64,000 bases of DNA from Casuarina equisetifolia (GCA_028551475.1 CM052361.1:937501-1001500); one strand, 5' to 3'. Positions 33,329 through 44,864 are shown, numbered from the stretch's first letter. Made by a program: numbers and translations. Notes: generated by a model from the sequence alone, not told the origin.

Positions 33329-36300
33329 AAGTGTTATCAAAGCCAGTCTTCATGGCTGAGCAACGCCAGGATCGTCAATAGGAGATGAATCAAAAGTTGA
33401 ACTTATTGCTGGAGCAACTCCAAAATATGCAAACATTGTATATGGGGTTGCATGATAAAGTAAAAGGGCTGCAAAATAACATGGTGGGAAAAGACAATTT
33501 GGATGGGAGGTCTGGGGGAGTAGGAGCAGCAGTTCTAATTTCGTCAGTGTGCACCGTTCCCAAGCTCGAGTTGATTTTCCCCGTTTTGAAGAGGGGACCC
33601 TACAGGTTGGATTTGTAAAGCCAACCAAAACTTCGACTGTCACCAAACTCCTAGGGTAGAGAAAGTATAGTTCACATATTGGTATTTGGAAGGAGATGCT
33701 TTAGTTTGGTATCAACTATGGAAGGAAGAGCATGTAGAGGTAGACCTTACCTGGGAATTTTTCCTTCAAGAGCTTCAAGAAAGGTATGGCCCCTCAATTT
33801 ATCAAGATCACTTTGGTGAATTAGTTAAGCTTAAGCAAGAGCATTCAGTGAAGGAATACCAACTCCATTTTTCTCAACTTCTTGTGAAGTGTGGGAAACT
33901 AACTCCTGCATAACAAATTAGCTGTTTTGTTAGCGGAGTGCAGGAATCCATCAAATTGGACGTTCAAGCCAACAAGCCCTCAAGTTTGTCCTCAGCCATG
34001 GGCTTAGCTAAACTTTATGAAGCCCGTTATTGTCAACCTCATCCCAGAACAGATACTATGCCACTGGGTCAGGCTAACCCAAACTTGACTATAAATCCAA
34101 TTTTAACCTTCAACAACAAAACTCCGATGCCTATCCGTCGGTTGTCTCAGGCTAAAATTCTGGATAGAAGATCCCGTGGTCTGTGCTTCAATTGTGATGA
34201 CAGGTTTGAACCAGGCCACCGTTGTAAAAAATTATTCCTTCTGGAAGTCTTGGATGGGGAACTTCATGAGGACAAAGATTGGAAAGCACTACTTGAAAAG
34301 GCAGCAGAGGCACCTCGAATCTCTATTAATGCCCTTTATGGTGTTCCAATTCCTTTAACCATGAAGATAATGGGAGAATGTGGCCAAAACGGAGACAAAG
34401 TTTGCTTCCTTGTGGATTCTGGCAGCACTCACAATTTTGTGAGTACCTCAATTGTAAGGAAATTGGGTCTTCCGTATCACCAAGGTGGTGGCCTTGAAAT
34501 GGTCGTGGCTAATGGCCAACGCATCAAAAGCTCTGGTATTTGTAATCAAGTGGAGATCCGATTCCCAGATCTTGTTTTTTCTACTGATATGTTTGTCTTA
34601 GATTTGGCTGGAACAGAGGCCGTATTTGGAGTTGCTTGGTTGTTTTCTTTAGGAGAGGTTGTATAGGATTTCTCTAAACTTACTATGTCCTTCCACATCA
34701 ACGGAAGAAAAGTCCTTCACGGTGAGTGACCATCTACACTCTCTCCTCTTAAAGAAAATTGGATAGGAAAGGAAGTGGACAAAGCGGGATTTGCTCTTTT
34801 GCTACAAAGAAAGGTAATGAGACAAGATGAGGATGAAATGATACCAAAAGTACCCTTATATCCAAATGAACGTCTAATATGGCTTTTGGAGGCTTACCAA
34901 GGATTATTTCAAGAATCCTTGGGCCTACCACCAAAGCGGGCTTTGGACCATGGGATTCAATTAAAGAATCCAGCGTGGATGGTTAAAAGCTTACCCTACC
35001 GCTATCCATATGCTCAAAAAAATATAATCGAGCAAATGGTTCAAGAGCTATTAAAAGATGGAATTATCAGGCTAAGTGTAAGTCCCTTCTCTTCTACTAT
35101 ACTTTTGGTTAAAAAACAAGATGACAGTTGGCGTCTTTGTGTTGATTACAGGGCCTTAAATCAGCAAATAGTGAAGAATAAATTTCCCATACCCACAGTG
35201 GAGGAACTTTTAGATAAGCTTAATGGAGCCCAATACTTCACAAAATTAGACCTGAGATTAGGTTACTATCAAATTCAAATGAAACTAGAAGATGTGGAGA
35301 AAACAACATTCCAGACTCACAATGGACATTATGAATTTTTGGTCATGCCATTTGGCCTCTCTAATGCTCCATCAACTTTTCAAGCTATTATGAACTCGGT
35401 ATTTCAAGAACAATTACGAAAGTTTGTCTTGGTATTTTTTAATGACATTTTAATTTACAGTTCCACTTGGGATGCTTACATCTCTCATGTTACTACCATG
35501 TTTCATATTTTGGAGCAACACCAATTGTTCATTAAAAAGAAAAAATGCTCTTTCGGCGTTCAAAAGGTACAATATTTGGGCCACATTATTAATGGAGATG
35601 GCATATATGTGGACCCCGTAAAAATAGAGGACATGTTGGCATGGCCACGCCCACTTAATCTTAAAGGATTGCGGGGGTTCTTGGGGCTTACGGGGTATTA
35701 CCGTAAATTTGTCCTAGATTATGGTAAGTTAGTTGCTCCCCTTAATTCGTTCCTAAAAAGGGGGAACTTCTTTTAGACGCCATAGGCCGAAGATGCCTTT
35801 GTTGCCTTGAAAACAGCAATGACCAAGACACCGGTTCTAGCTTTACCAGACTCCAACAAAGACTTCATTCTTGAGACGGATGCTTCCGGATCGGGCGTAG
35901 GAGCAGTGCTGCTGCAAGGTAAACGTCCTATTACATTTTTCAGTCGACAATTGCAAGGGAAAAATGCTCTACTATCAACTTATGAAAAAGAATTTCTAGC
36001 CATTGTTATGGCTGTTCAACATTGGATGAGCTATCTTTTGGGCAAACATTTCATTATTCGGACTGACCATCGGAGTTTACATTTCTTGTTAGATCAAAAA
36101 TTATCTACTCCATTCCAGCAAAAATGGGGAGCCAAATTATTGGGTTATGACTTTCACATCGAGTATACACCCGAATCTGAAAATGTTGTGGCTGACTCCC
36201 TTTCTCGCAGAGATCTTAAGTCCTCTATTCATGCCATTTCTTGTCCTTTGCCCCTTTGGGTGGATACTATCAAGACTGAAATTCAAGAATGCTCAGAATT

Positions 36301-37692
36301 ACGGGACTTAATGGAGAAAGCGCAGAAGGGAGAGGCTGGTAAAGGTTGGGCATGTAAAGATGGACTTTTACTCTTTAGAAAATGAATTTATCTGAAAGAT
36401 AGCTCAGAATTAATCCCCACTATCATTCAAGAAATGCATGTCGAATCCCATGAAGGAGTGCATAAAACGTGTGACAAAATCAGGCGGGTCTTTTTTTGGA
36501 ATAAGCTGGAGCAAAAAGTGAGGAATTGGGTTCGTGCTTGTCCTGTATGTCAAGCCAATAAATGGGAGAATACCCATCCTTGTGGATTACTTCACCCATT
36601 GCCCATTCCGACAGATACATGGACAGATCTCTCCATGGATTTTGTGGAGGGGCTTCCGTTGAACAAAGGGAAAAATTCCATTTTTATTGTTGTTGATCGG
36701 TTCTCCAAAATGGCTCACTTTATGGCCATAAGTTACCCTTATTCCGCAGCATCCATTGCCAAGATATTCTTCGAAAATGTCCTTAAGCTGTATGGTTTGC
36801 CTCAAACGGTAGTCTGTGATCAAGATAAGGTGTTCACTAGTAATTTTTGGAAGGAGCTTTTTCAACTTCAAGGAACTTGGTTCAATCTCTCTACTGCATA
36901 CCATCCCCAATCAAATGGTCAAACTGAAATAGTTAACAGATCACTAGAGATGTATCTCTGCTGTTTTGCATGGGATCAATGTAAAGATTGGCTTCGTTGG
37001 TTATCCTGGGCCGAATATTGTTACAATACCAGCAAACATAACTCAACCGGACTGACCCCGTATGAAATGGTATATGGGAAACCACCTCCCTCTGTCCTTA
37101 ATTATGTTTAGGGTTCCGCAAGAGTTGCAGCAGTTGACAAAGAGCACGTGAAAAGGACACGATGATCTTAAGGGTTCGTCAGCGTCTTTAAGAAAGCCAA
37201 CAACGGATGAAGATGAACTTTGACAAGAACAGAAAAGAAACGGAATTCACGGTGGGGGAATTTGTGTATTTACGTCTTTAGCCTTATCGGCATCTTTCGG
37301 TTGCTACGAGGAGGAATCTCAAACTTGCTCCCCGCTTTTATGGGCCTTTTGAAATCTTGCAGCGCGTGGGACCCATGGCTTATAAGTTACGTTTACCCCC
37401 ATCCTCACGCATTCACTCCACCTTTCATGTTTCCTTCCTAAAAAAGTGTGTGGGGCAACATGATGTAGTGCAACCCTCATTGCCAATTTCCATGGAAGAC
37501 TCTAATAAGATATTTCCAGCACCTCAAGCAATCTTGGAACAACGTGTCCGCCATAAAAAAGTTGAAGTCCTGGTGCACTGGGCGGGTTTATCTCCAGCGG
37601 ATGCTACTTGGGAGTTGCTAGATGAGATGAGATACGTCTCCGCTTTCCAAAGCTGGACCTTGGAGACAAGGTCCCTTCCGAGGGGACAGCAC

Positions 37693-37841
37693 TGTAACGT
37701 GGGAGCAAAAGAGGGATTGCGCGAGCAAGTCTAGACATTTCTAGGCCTGGGCTAGCTCAGGTTGTCATTATTTCCGGTTTGTCCATCAAGAATAAAGCTG
37801 AACGTTAGTCCCTTATTCCTTATAATATTCTAGAGATATTT
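37693..37841 (+). repeat. Gypsy 3' LTR-matching block
   Basis: Follows a purine-rich tract (gaggggacagc) and repeats the first ~150 bases of the left LTR up to tctagagatatt. Beyond 37841 the sequence no longer matches the left LTR. Confidence 0.8.
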
Positions 37842-38179
37842 ATTCTGTTGTAATTGTAATGAAGGGCTTTCATAAGCTTTTAATTAGTTTTACAGTAATA
37901 ATTGGGCTAATGAGTTATAACTACAATATTATATCTTTATTTTTCTTCAATTTTGATGGAAGTTGGTTTTATAAGGCCAACTGTACTCATGGAGGAGGCA
38001 AAGGAGAATTTTAAATGAATTTTCGTCATGTCTTCTTTTCTCTCTGTCCATGTTCTTCACGTAAACAAGAAGAAAAAATTATCCCAAATTACCCAAAGCA
38101 ATATGATGAAAATCAGGACAGCATCCCTAACCAAAAGGCCCAAACAAAAGAATATCCTTTACAATATGGCACAAATTTG

Positions 38180-38707
38180 ATGAAATCCAGGCATACCATC
38201 CACAGGACCATAAGTAACCCATATTTGAGTAATATTTAAATAATTCTCTTTTTTACTAGTCTTGAAGTCACTAAGTTATAGATCATAAACTTTAATGCTA
38301 AGGACGAAAGTCAGTTTAGGTATAGATCTCCCGCCATTCTTGAAAGGATTCATGAAGCCGTCTTCATTGTTCTTGATACATTTTCTGCCCAGTGAGCAGC
38401 TGCGAGCATCTTTATAATTCATATGGATGGGATCCGACCGTATATCTTGCAGCTCCCTCTCAAGATGCTGAACTTTCCTTTCCAATTCACTAATAAGCTG
38501 TCTATGCTGGATCATAGTTGCCTCGCCTTTATCAACTAGCCGGCGCTTAACATACATCAAATGACTATAATTGGAGATCAACGGTGTGATTTCCCCCTTT
38601 CTTTCCTTTTTTTTTTTTTCCTTCCTTTCTTTTTTTTTTAGATCATTTGGGTCTCGAATGATCAGGGCTTCAAGCCATGAATACCGTAAGTTAAAGGCTT
38701 CAAACAC
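38180..38707 (-). pseudogene. Second DUF3444 relic, inverted
   Basis: Read on the minus strand this region shows a coiled-coil-like stretch (IQHRQLISELERKVQHLERE) followed by GRKCIKNNEDGFMNPF, KNGGRSIPKLTFVLSIKVYD and then a diverged WVTYGPVDGMPG block near 38190-38225. The DNA aligns closely with the plus-strand relic at 31900-32120 but has its own stops. The ORF start at 38707 is not a credible gene start, because a T/C-rich low-complexity tract (38605-38640) lies inside it. Family: C-terminal part of DnaJ-DUF3444 proteins. Confidence 0.75.
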
Positions 38708-39114
38708 ACTAATTTTTAACAGCTTATAATGATGAATTCTATGTTAGATTTTTTTAGTCTTGTTGGGTGTTTTTATGTTCACCAAGCTAAAGACGGCAAA
38801 GTACGTCTTCAATCCCCATCGAATAACCCGTAAGAAAGCCTACGTTTAAGCGGCTCAAAAAAATAAAATTCTCGAACATTTAAAGTAGGATGAGTGTTGC
38901 CAAACATATCTTGAGATCAAGGACTCTGTTAGGCCCCAAGAAGGAGTTTTCTAAATCCAAATGTTGAAATTATAGAATAATCTATGAATAATATATTTCC
39001 AAACTCACTTTTTTAGGAACAAAGAAATTTTACTAGAAATATTGTACATACAAATTGGAGATGAGAGATTGAGCATAAGTACATCGTTACAGTTCACAAG
39101 AAGAAGACATATAC
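38708..39114. other. AT-rich spacer and DC1 gene 3' flank
   Basis: No long frame is present. The right end should contain the 3' UTR of the minus-strand DC1 gene. Nothing else is recognised. Confidence 0.5.
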
Positions 39115-40872
39115 CTAACTTTTATTTATTTTCTCTAAACAATCATAACCAACAAAATTTGGGTGAACATTAAACTTACATTCCTTACAATGTAGCGCCA
39201 CCCCATTAAAATTAGAACTGCAAGCATCACATGGAAGAGATTCCAATGTCTTCTCAATGAAAATAAGAGGATGTGGATGACCTTTATCTTCATAAGTTTT
39301 TCCAAACTTGATGTATGAATATTTTCCTATAACGCATTGAAGATGAGCAGAAAAATCACATACTGTACAATAATAAAACCAAGATTTTGGATTTCTCTGT
39401 TTTTCGCAAATGAAACAACAACATTCTTCAAAATCATCTTCAATGGTGTAGGTCATTTTAAGAGGATGAAGATCAAACTTACAACTAACTTCCAAAGGAA
39501 AAGTTGCACATCCCGAGCATAAGAAAAAATTGCAAGCAGAGCATGAAAGTTCACATGATCTTTCACAAGAGTTGCATTTTGAATTGATTCCTAGAAGGAG
39601 GGGGTGTTGGTGTCCCTCGTGAAGAAGTGTACCTTGAATTATAAAGCACTGAAGGTCCATCGTAAATTTGTCATCTTCACGTTCGTAGGCGAATCCATGC
39701 CGATATCGTCTACAAGCATCACAACGGAATACATCACCCGGGGGCAACAAGGTAAAATTGCGTCGCATCCCTCCGTAAAAAGCATTTTGTGGTAGATTAG
39801 CACATAGGCCATGCAGAAAAAAGTTACAATGCATGCAACTATAGAAGGGAACTGAAATTAGTTGCATACAACCATCACAAACCTCATCAATCATGACCTC
39901 CTTAGAGTGAAGAATTAACTCATGTTGATGATTAAAACCTTTGATAGTCCCATCCAATTTACTTTTGATTAACTGTCGATTAAAATCATTGATTATATGA
40001 GTTACGTAGCCATGGTATTCGATGGGCAATAACCTGGTAATTGCATCCCTATCCTCCATTACTTCACGGTCTCTTCCGCATCTCAAGTGGACAGCGTACC
40101 TACATTCCGCACAAAAATAAGAGCCACACTTTGTATTCACCTTTTCAGAACATAGCTTACATGCTATGTCGACATGTTCCTCTTCTTCCTGCTCCTCTAC
40201 ACCATGAGCAGAATTTGTGAGCCTGAGGGAGTGAGGGTGATATGAGATTTTGATAGTACGAGAGAACCAAGCACATTCTGAGTGAATCATGAGTAGACAT
40301 AAACTACAAATGCATCCGTTGCCCTTGCCTTCCTCGCCGCAGAAGTTGCAAGTAAACAGAATTTGTTCCACCAATGGAATGAAAGCATGGTTGTCACAAG
40401 CATTCTTCTTCACTCGCCAGCGAGAGGCGCATTGGATGTCCAGCTTGAAATTGCATTCAGTACAACCGTATAAGCTGCACCTATGGCAAGATTTACCGCA
40501 AGCATAACAATAAGCATAACGGGATGGCCAAAGGAGTTCAAGAGAGTGGGCTGGGTGCAAGGGATGTGTAATATTCTCTTCTAGTGATCCGCATGATTCA
40601 TGGCAAAGGAAGTCGCACACAGGACATTTGAAGCCCCGACCCGACAACAGTCCCCCGCAAATTGGGCAAAGAGCTCCCTCGCCTGCTTCAATCTTCAGAT
40701 CTTCCACAGACTTCACTTCATGACGACGGTGCCTTTCGATTTTGATTGTTGTCTCGCTTGTCTGCAGCTTCATCTCCGTCTCCATCGTGACTCCTTGTGT
40801 GATTCTCGGGGGTATAGAATTTTCTTTTGTTGGGGTCTTTGAGGCAGTCGGGGCTTCAGGTAATGTGGGCAA
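39115..40872 (-). CDS. DC1 (cysteine/histidine-rich C1) domain protein
   Basis: A single-exon gene of 585 codons from a large plant family of DC1 zinc-binding proteins, often linked to hormone and stress responses; molecular roles are mostly unknown. Repeated C1-like modules follow a low-complexity N-terminus: CPICGGLLSGRGFKCPVCDF around residue 70, then CYACGKSCHRCSLYGCTECN, FTCNFCGEEGKGNGCICSLC, IACKLCSEKVNTKCGSYFC, HQHELILHSKEVMIDEVCDG, HEGHQHPLLLG with SKCNSCERSCELSCSACNFF, CCCFICEKQRNP and CDACSSNFNGVALHCKECKF near the end. I count about eight modules, some incomplete. The start at residue 1 is plausible; Met30 (METEMKLQ) is an alternative. No stop or frameshift is seen. A Glu-rich stretch (EEQEEEEH) lies mid-protein. 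Confidence 0.9.
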   Translation of the reverse strand: MPTLPEAPTASKTPTKENSIPPRITQGVTMETEMKLQTSETTIKIERHRRHEVKSVEDLKIEAGEGALCPICGGLLSGRGFKCPVCDFLCHESCGSLEENITHPLHPAHSLELLWPSRYAYCYACGKSCHRCSLYGCTECNFKLDIQCASRWRVKKNACDNHAFIPLVEQILFTCNFCGEEGKGNGCICSLCLLMIHSECAWFSRTIKISYHPHSLRLTNSAHGVEEQEEEEHVDIACKLCSEKVNTKCGSYFCAECRYAVHLRCGRDREVMEDRDAITRLLPIEYHGYVTHIINDFNRQLIKSKLDGTIKGFNHQHELILHSKEVMIDEVCDGCMQLISVPFYSCMHCNFFLHGLCANLPQNAFYGGMRRNFTLLPPGDVFRCDACRRYRHGFAYEREDDKFTMDLQCFIIQGTLLHEGHQHPLLLGINSKCNSCERSCELSCSACNFFLCSGCATFPLEVSCKFDLHPLKMTYTIEDDFEECCCFICEKQRNPKSWFYYCTVCDFSAHLQCVIGKYSYIKFGKTYEDKGHPHPLIFIEKTLESLPCDACSSNFNGVALHCKECKFNVHPNFVGYDCLEKINKS

Positions 40873-40969
40873 GGTATTTGTTTCTTAGTTCCAGACTCCC
40901 AGAATGGTTCTCTATTTACAGCTCTCAACCCTTTGTGGATTCCTTTCTTCTTCCCCGCGTACCTCTTTC

Positions 40970-41019
40970 CTCTCTCTCTCTCTCTCTCTCTCTTTCAGAC
41001 ACACACACACACACACACA
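40970..41019. repeat. CT and AC microsatellites in the DC1 5' flank
   Basis: A TC run at about 40970-40994 is followed by an AC run at 40999-41019. Both lie about 100-150 bp upstream of the DC1 start, so they are likely in its 5' UTR or core promoter, where pyrimidine microsatellites are common in plants. Confidence 0.8.
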
Positions 41020-41103
41020 GAGTTCCACAGCTTTCTAATTCTTATCCTCTTTTCAAAGGTTTAAAGCTTCAAGCTTCAAAAAAAGAAGCATAACGCGCCC
41101 ACC

Positions 41104-41760
41104 GAATCCTTGAAAGCAAGAAAATTGTTCACTCGACCCTCAAACACGCAATCTTCTGTGATTCTTTTCATTTGGCTTCCCTTGCTCACTCTAACACTCT
41201 CTCTCTCTTCCTCTGCTACTTTATTCCTTTCCTTTTTCCACTTCATGCTCCAAGAATGGATGAAATGAAGAATCCTGCTATCAGAAGAAGCCCACATACC
41301 AGCACAAAGCCGTTGGCATCCTTGAAAAGTAGAGAAATTGTCTTATCAAGCTTCAACCATCCTCCTTCACTTTCTTGCTCGCGTAATCGATTGTGATTCT
41401 TTTCTTCTTCTTCTTCTTCTTCTTCTTCTTCTTCTTCCCATTTCCCATCTCTCTCTCTCCCTCCGTTTTCTTGCTGATTTCTTCTTTTCCTTCTTTCAGG
41501 GCCTTTGTAATTCTATTCCCCTTTTCCTTCCTTTTTCTCTTTCTCCTTTGGCACGCAATCCTTAATTTTGATACTTTTCTACTGCTTCCCCCCCTTTCTC
41601 TTTTCTCCACTTACATTCTTTTCCTCCTTTGAAGCGTCATAGGATTCTCTTCTTCTACTTCTTTTCCTTGACAAGATTCGTTAAAAGTAAGAAGATTGTC
41701 TGTTCAAGGCTTAAAAACACGCCGTCCTCCCCGGATTCTTTCCTTCTTCTCTTTTTCTTC
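41104..41760. repeat. Three diverged direct repeats with a TTC microsatellite
   Basis: Three blocks, near 41104, 41316 and 41667, share a ccttgaaa or cttgacaag start, an aagaaaattgt/agaaattgtc/gaagattgtc string, a run ending in cacgc or cgcg, and gattcttt. A TTC run occupies about 41398-41437. The long frames here come only from low-complexity C/T DNA. This may be a promoter that grew by tandem duplication. Confidence 0.5.
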
Positions 41761-43114
41761 TTTTTTAAAAAGTAAATTATATAATTAAAATTAAAATACA
41801 AAAACACACGGTATATTGCAATATTACAAAAGTTAAAAGATTCTTCTTCTCTTTTTCTCCCACTCCTTCTTTTTTGAATTAACATATTCCTCTATTCGAG
41901 GCACTAGAAGCCGCGTAAACACAATAGGACACGCTTGTGAAACAAGGATAAAATCTTACAACTATGTTTGACGAAGAAAAATCGGGTTTTAACCAGCCTG
42001 TGGACAAAAACTTGTCAGGATTTTAAGCGATGTATTTGGACTTCAATGTCATGGGCCCGGTGGAAGTCTGAGGCCGCCCCAAATTAAGTGTGGTGATAAT
42101 TGTTCTACGTTGGACATATAAATGAAATCTTTTTAATATTAGTAAGAGGTTTGACTATTCTACCTAATAGATTAACATCTTAGATTGAAACTCAATTCCA
42201 TGACAGAATCGTATTAGAGCAACCTTACTCTAACTCCATTGTCATCCCCAAATCTCCAGAGTGAGTAGGCAGGAGGGTTTTCAAATTGTCAAGGACAGTC
42301 ACAATAAGGGAAATGTGAGCACATCCAGTGTGAAAAAAAAGTCATGAGCCTAATAGAATTAATAAGCCTAGCTCAATTATTATGGAGAAGATGGTGACAT
42401 TTGTCCACATTATATAATAATAAAGAAATCTTGTAACTTATAATGAGTTTGGTTACTCTACTTAATAGGTTAATCTTAAGTTGAAATCCAATCTTACCAT
42501 GTTGAGCCAGTTACACCAAAATCAGAATAAATAACATAAAAAGGCGCGGTGCACCGTTGCAAAGAAACATTGGAATGAAGATCCTAAAACCAATAGGCCC
42601 AATTGGTCCAGTCACATTAGAAGACATTTTTTAACAGCTCACGAGCGTAGCCCAATGGCTCAATCAACGGCACTGTATGGGTGGGGAATAAGCTTAAGCT
42701 CCTCACACCAGACCAATCATATGGTGTACCTATGGTGTTGGGGGTTGGCCCTTCGCAGGTCCAATTAACTTGCATGGATAACATAGTAGAAGATAATTAA
42801 CTGTTTTCTTTTCTTCAAAACATTTTAAGCCTTCTTCAATTAAAGTCAAGTCAAAAATATCTTTTACATTAGTACAATATTTTGACAATTGAATCAACTA
42901 TAATAAGCTTATTCACAATTCTTTAGGATCTTTATATTATACTCTGAAAATATTAGATATGTTAATCAATGCACAAACTCAACAGCATATGAATTATTAA
43001 TTATTATTCTTTGAGAATTTATAAATCATTGGATACTCCATTCCGATGATGCAGTAATCAAGTTATGTCTCAAATTGTTGGTTCAACCAGTGGATTTGTC
43101 GTAGTGCTACCTAT
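41761..43114. other. Intergenic with decayed repeats
   Basis: AT-rich DNA. Two diverged direct copies of a motif (gactattctacctaatagatta and a similar gttactctacttaataggtta) lie near 42150-42225 and 42450-42510, likely from a dispersed transposon family. A tRNA-derived SINE-like patch is listed separately. No gene is seen. Confidence 0.45.
42638..42780 (+). mobile_element. Possible tRNA-derived SINE relic
   Basis: The string tagcccaatgg fits a Pol III A-box, and about 45 bp later gcttaagctcc is a weak B-box-like match. The arrangement and the later ggtgttgggggttggcc region resemble degraded plant SINEs. No clear poly-A tail or target duplication was found, so this is tentative. Confidence 0.3.
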
Positions 43115-43300
43115 TTTAATAAAGCCATTTCGATCGACCCTGTCATGTACCTACAGCCATTTCTTGATGTGATTTGGTCCGAGGAAACTGGTGCACCAAT
43201 CATTGGCCTCGCTCTGTCAGCTATCTTCAAGACTTTAACTCTCGATGTGATTGACCAAAACACTGTAGTTGATGCTGTCACAAACCTGCTTGCTTGTAAT
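43115..43300 (+). pseudogene. GNOM-like ARF-GEF gene fragment
   Basis: About 60 codons match the N-terminal region of GNOM-type ARF guanine-nucleotide exchange factors, which control endosomal trafficking and PIN recycling. The peptide reads FNKAISIDPVMYLQPFLDVI, then SEETGAPIIGLALSAIFKTL, LDVIDQNTVVDAVTNLL. The stretch that normally separates DQNTV from VVDAVT (the NVEDAMHL region) is missing, so there is an internal deletion, and the match stops soon after. The remaining codons to 43471 are not GNOM-like. It is a displaced fragment, not a gene. Confidence 0.75.
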
Positions 43301-43654
43301 GATAGTACCTGCTTTGTTCATGTCAATCCATCGTCCTTTTTGCCCGTTGGTTGGCTTAGTAATGAGTATGCGTTGGGGACTCAACAAGTGAGAATGGAAG
43401 CATGGCTTCTGATCATGATGGTCAACCATTATGCTCCCACAGGTCCCCAAATCAAATTGTATAGCATTTGAGGAAGATGTGCTTCTTTTTTGCATTGTGT
43501 GTTTGAGGACGACAGGAGCCAAGAAAATCAAACGAAATTTACGATCTGTCATTCCTCAAGCCAGAGAACGCCCAAGCGAAGAAATTGTGAAAACAGAAGA
43601 GAAGAAATGCAACGATACAAGACTAATCAGCTAAACCATAGATATTTGTATAAT

Positions 43655-44644
43655 TTAAAAATCTTCATCTAGCTTGAAAACGTGGGTATCTGCACTGCCG
43701 TTGATGCTGGACATAACGGAAGCCTTTTGGTACTCTCCAACTCTCTTCTCAAAGAAATTGGTCTTCCCTTGCAATGAGATCAGCTCCATCCAGTCGAAAG
43801 GATTCTGCACAGAATAGATCTTGTCGTATCCCAACGAACACAGCAGTCTATCCGCCACAAATTCGATGTATTGACTCATCAAAACGCCGTTCATCCCCAC
43901 CAATGCGCACGGCAGCGCGTCACAGACGAACTCCCTTTCAATGTCCACCGCATCCCGGACGATTGCCTTCACACGTTCTTCGCTCAGCTTCGTTTTCAGC
44001 AAGGAGTATAAAAGACAGGCAAAGTCGCAGTGGAGGCCCTCGTCTCGCGAGATAAGTTCGTTGGAGAAGGTCAAACCTGGCATCAGCCCGCGCTTTTTGA
44101 GCCAAAATATGGCACAGAAACTTCCGGAGAAGAAAATCCCCTCCACGCAGGCGAAAGCCACGATTCTCTCCGCAAATGACTCGGAGCCATCGATCCAGCG
44201 GAGGGCCCACTGAGCCTTCTTAGCCACACAAGGGATGGTCTCGATGGCGTGGAACAGGCGGTTCTTCTCGGCCGAATCCTTGATGTAGGTCTCCAGCAAG
44301 AGGCTGTACATCTCGGAGTGGATGTTCTCTATGGCAATCTGGAAGCCATAGAACGCGCGCGCCTCCGCAACCTGAACCTCCTTCATGAAACGCCCGGCGA
44401 GGTTCTCCAAAACAATGCCGTCGGATGCCGCGAAGAAGGCGAGCACGTGAGTGATGAAATGACGCTCGTCGGCGGTTAGGTTCTCCCAGTGGCGGACATC
44501 CTGGCAGAGGTCAACCTCCTCAGCAGTCCAGAACGAGGCCTCCGCCTTCTTGTACATCTCCCAGATCTCCGGGTACTGGATGGGAAACATACAGAACCGG
44601 TCGGGATTCTCAGCGAGCAGTGGCTCCTCGGGTAAGGCCGGCAT
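43655..44644 (-). CDS. RNR2: Ribonucleoside-diphosphate reductase small subunit (R2)
   Basis: Radical-carrying subunit of class I ribonucleotide reductase, which makes deoxyribonucleotides for DNA synthesis. One exon, 329 residues, full length. The di-iron ligands are all present: Asp45 (TAEEVDL), Glu106 and His109 ([10 protein letters not shown]), Glu168 ([12 protein letters not shown]), Glu202 and His205 (RDEGLHCDF). The radical tyrosine is Tyr113. The C-terminus FKLDEDF is the tail that docks on the large subunit. Plant paralogues are called TSO2 or RNR2A/B; which one this is cannot be told here. The coding DNA is GC-rich. E2F-like elements upstream suggest S-phase expression. Confidence 0.97.
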   Translation of the reverse strand: MPALPEEPLLAENPDRFCMFPIQYPEIWEMYKKAEASFWTAEEVDLCQDVRHWENLTADERHFITHVLAFFAASDGIVLENLAGRFMKEVQVAEARAFYGFQIAIENIHSEMYSLLLETYIKDSAEKNRLFHAIETIPCVAKKAQWALRWIDGSESFAERIVAFACVEGIFFSGSFCAIFWLKKRGLMPGLTFSNELISRDEGLHCDFACLLYSLLKTKLSEERVKAIVRDAVDIEREFVCDALPCALVGMNGVLMSQYIEFVADRLLCSLGYDKIYSVQNPFDWMELISLQGKTNFFEKRVGEYQKASVMSSINGSADTHVFKLDEDF

Positions 44645-44856
44645 CTTCTTGATCTTCTAGGAATCTAAAAGCAAAAAACTAGGGATTTCTGGTTTTGGAT
44701 GCTCAGAATTTGCAGGAAACTGGTGGATTTTTATAGGGAGAGGAGGAAGGAGGGATTTGAAATCGAGAGAGAGCGGGGAGTTTGAAATTTTTTGTCCGAA
44801 GCTTGCGCGAGAATGAACCTGTGCGAATGGTATATTCCCTTTACAGCGAAGCTTGC

Positions 44857-44864
44857 GCGGGAAG
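44857..44864 (-). promoter_or_regulatory. E2F-like element, proximal
   Basis: On the minus strand this reads CTTCCCGC, one base from the E2F consensus TTTSSCGC, about 215 bp upstream of the RNR2 start. It lies in a duplicated string (cgaagcttgcgcg followed by agaa or ggaa) that occurs at about 44799 and 44848. Confidence 0.5.

Larger units (their letters stand above)
32873..37841 (+). mobile_element. Ty3/Gypsy chromovirus, broken, older than the Copia
   Basis: Fossil Gypsy element of about 5 kb. A first LTR spans about 32873-33328 (TGTAACGTGG to ccataaca), followed by a primer-binding site (gttatcaaagcc). Parts in order: gag about 33352-34140 with a CCHC knuckle (CFNCDDRFEPGHRCK) near 34183, aspartic protease (FLVDSGSTHNFV) near 34407, reverse transcriptase about 34950-35600, RNase H about 35800-36220, integrase about 36430-37110, and a chromodomain (VLVHWAGLSPADATWELL) near 37570-37625. 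The LTR-matching block at the 3' end is 37693-37841. The chromodomain at the end of pol marks a chromovirus; small size and short LTRs suggest a Reina-like lineage. Roughly half a dozen or more breaks are present. LTR blocks differ by about 6 percent. Confidence 0.9.

Noticed and set aside
41353-41632. Frames of Phe, Leu and Lys runs near the TTC microsatellite
   Set aside because: Low-complexity translation of C/T repeats; no gene-like features.
43145-43471. 108-codon frame as an independent gene
   Set aside because: Its first half is a displaced GNOM fragment with a deletion and the rest is not protein-like.
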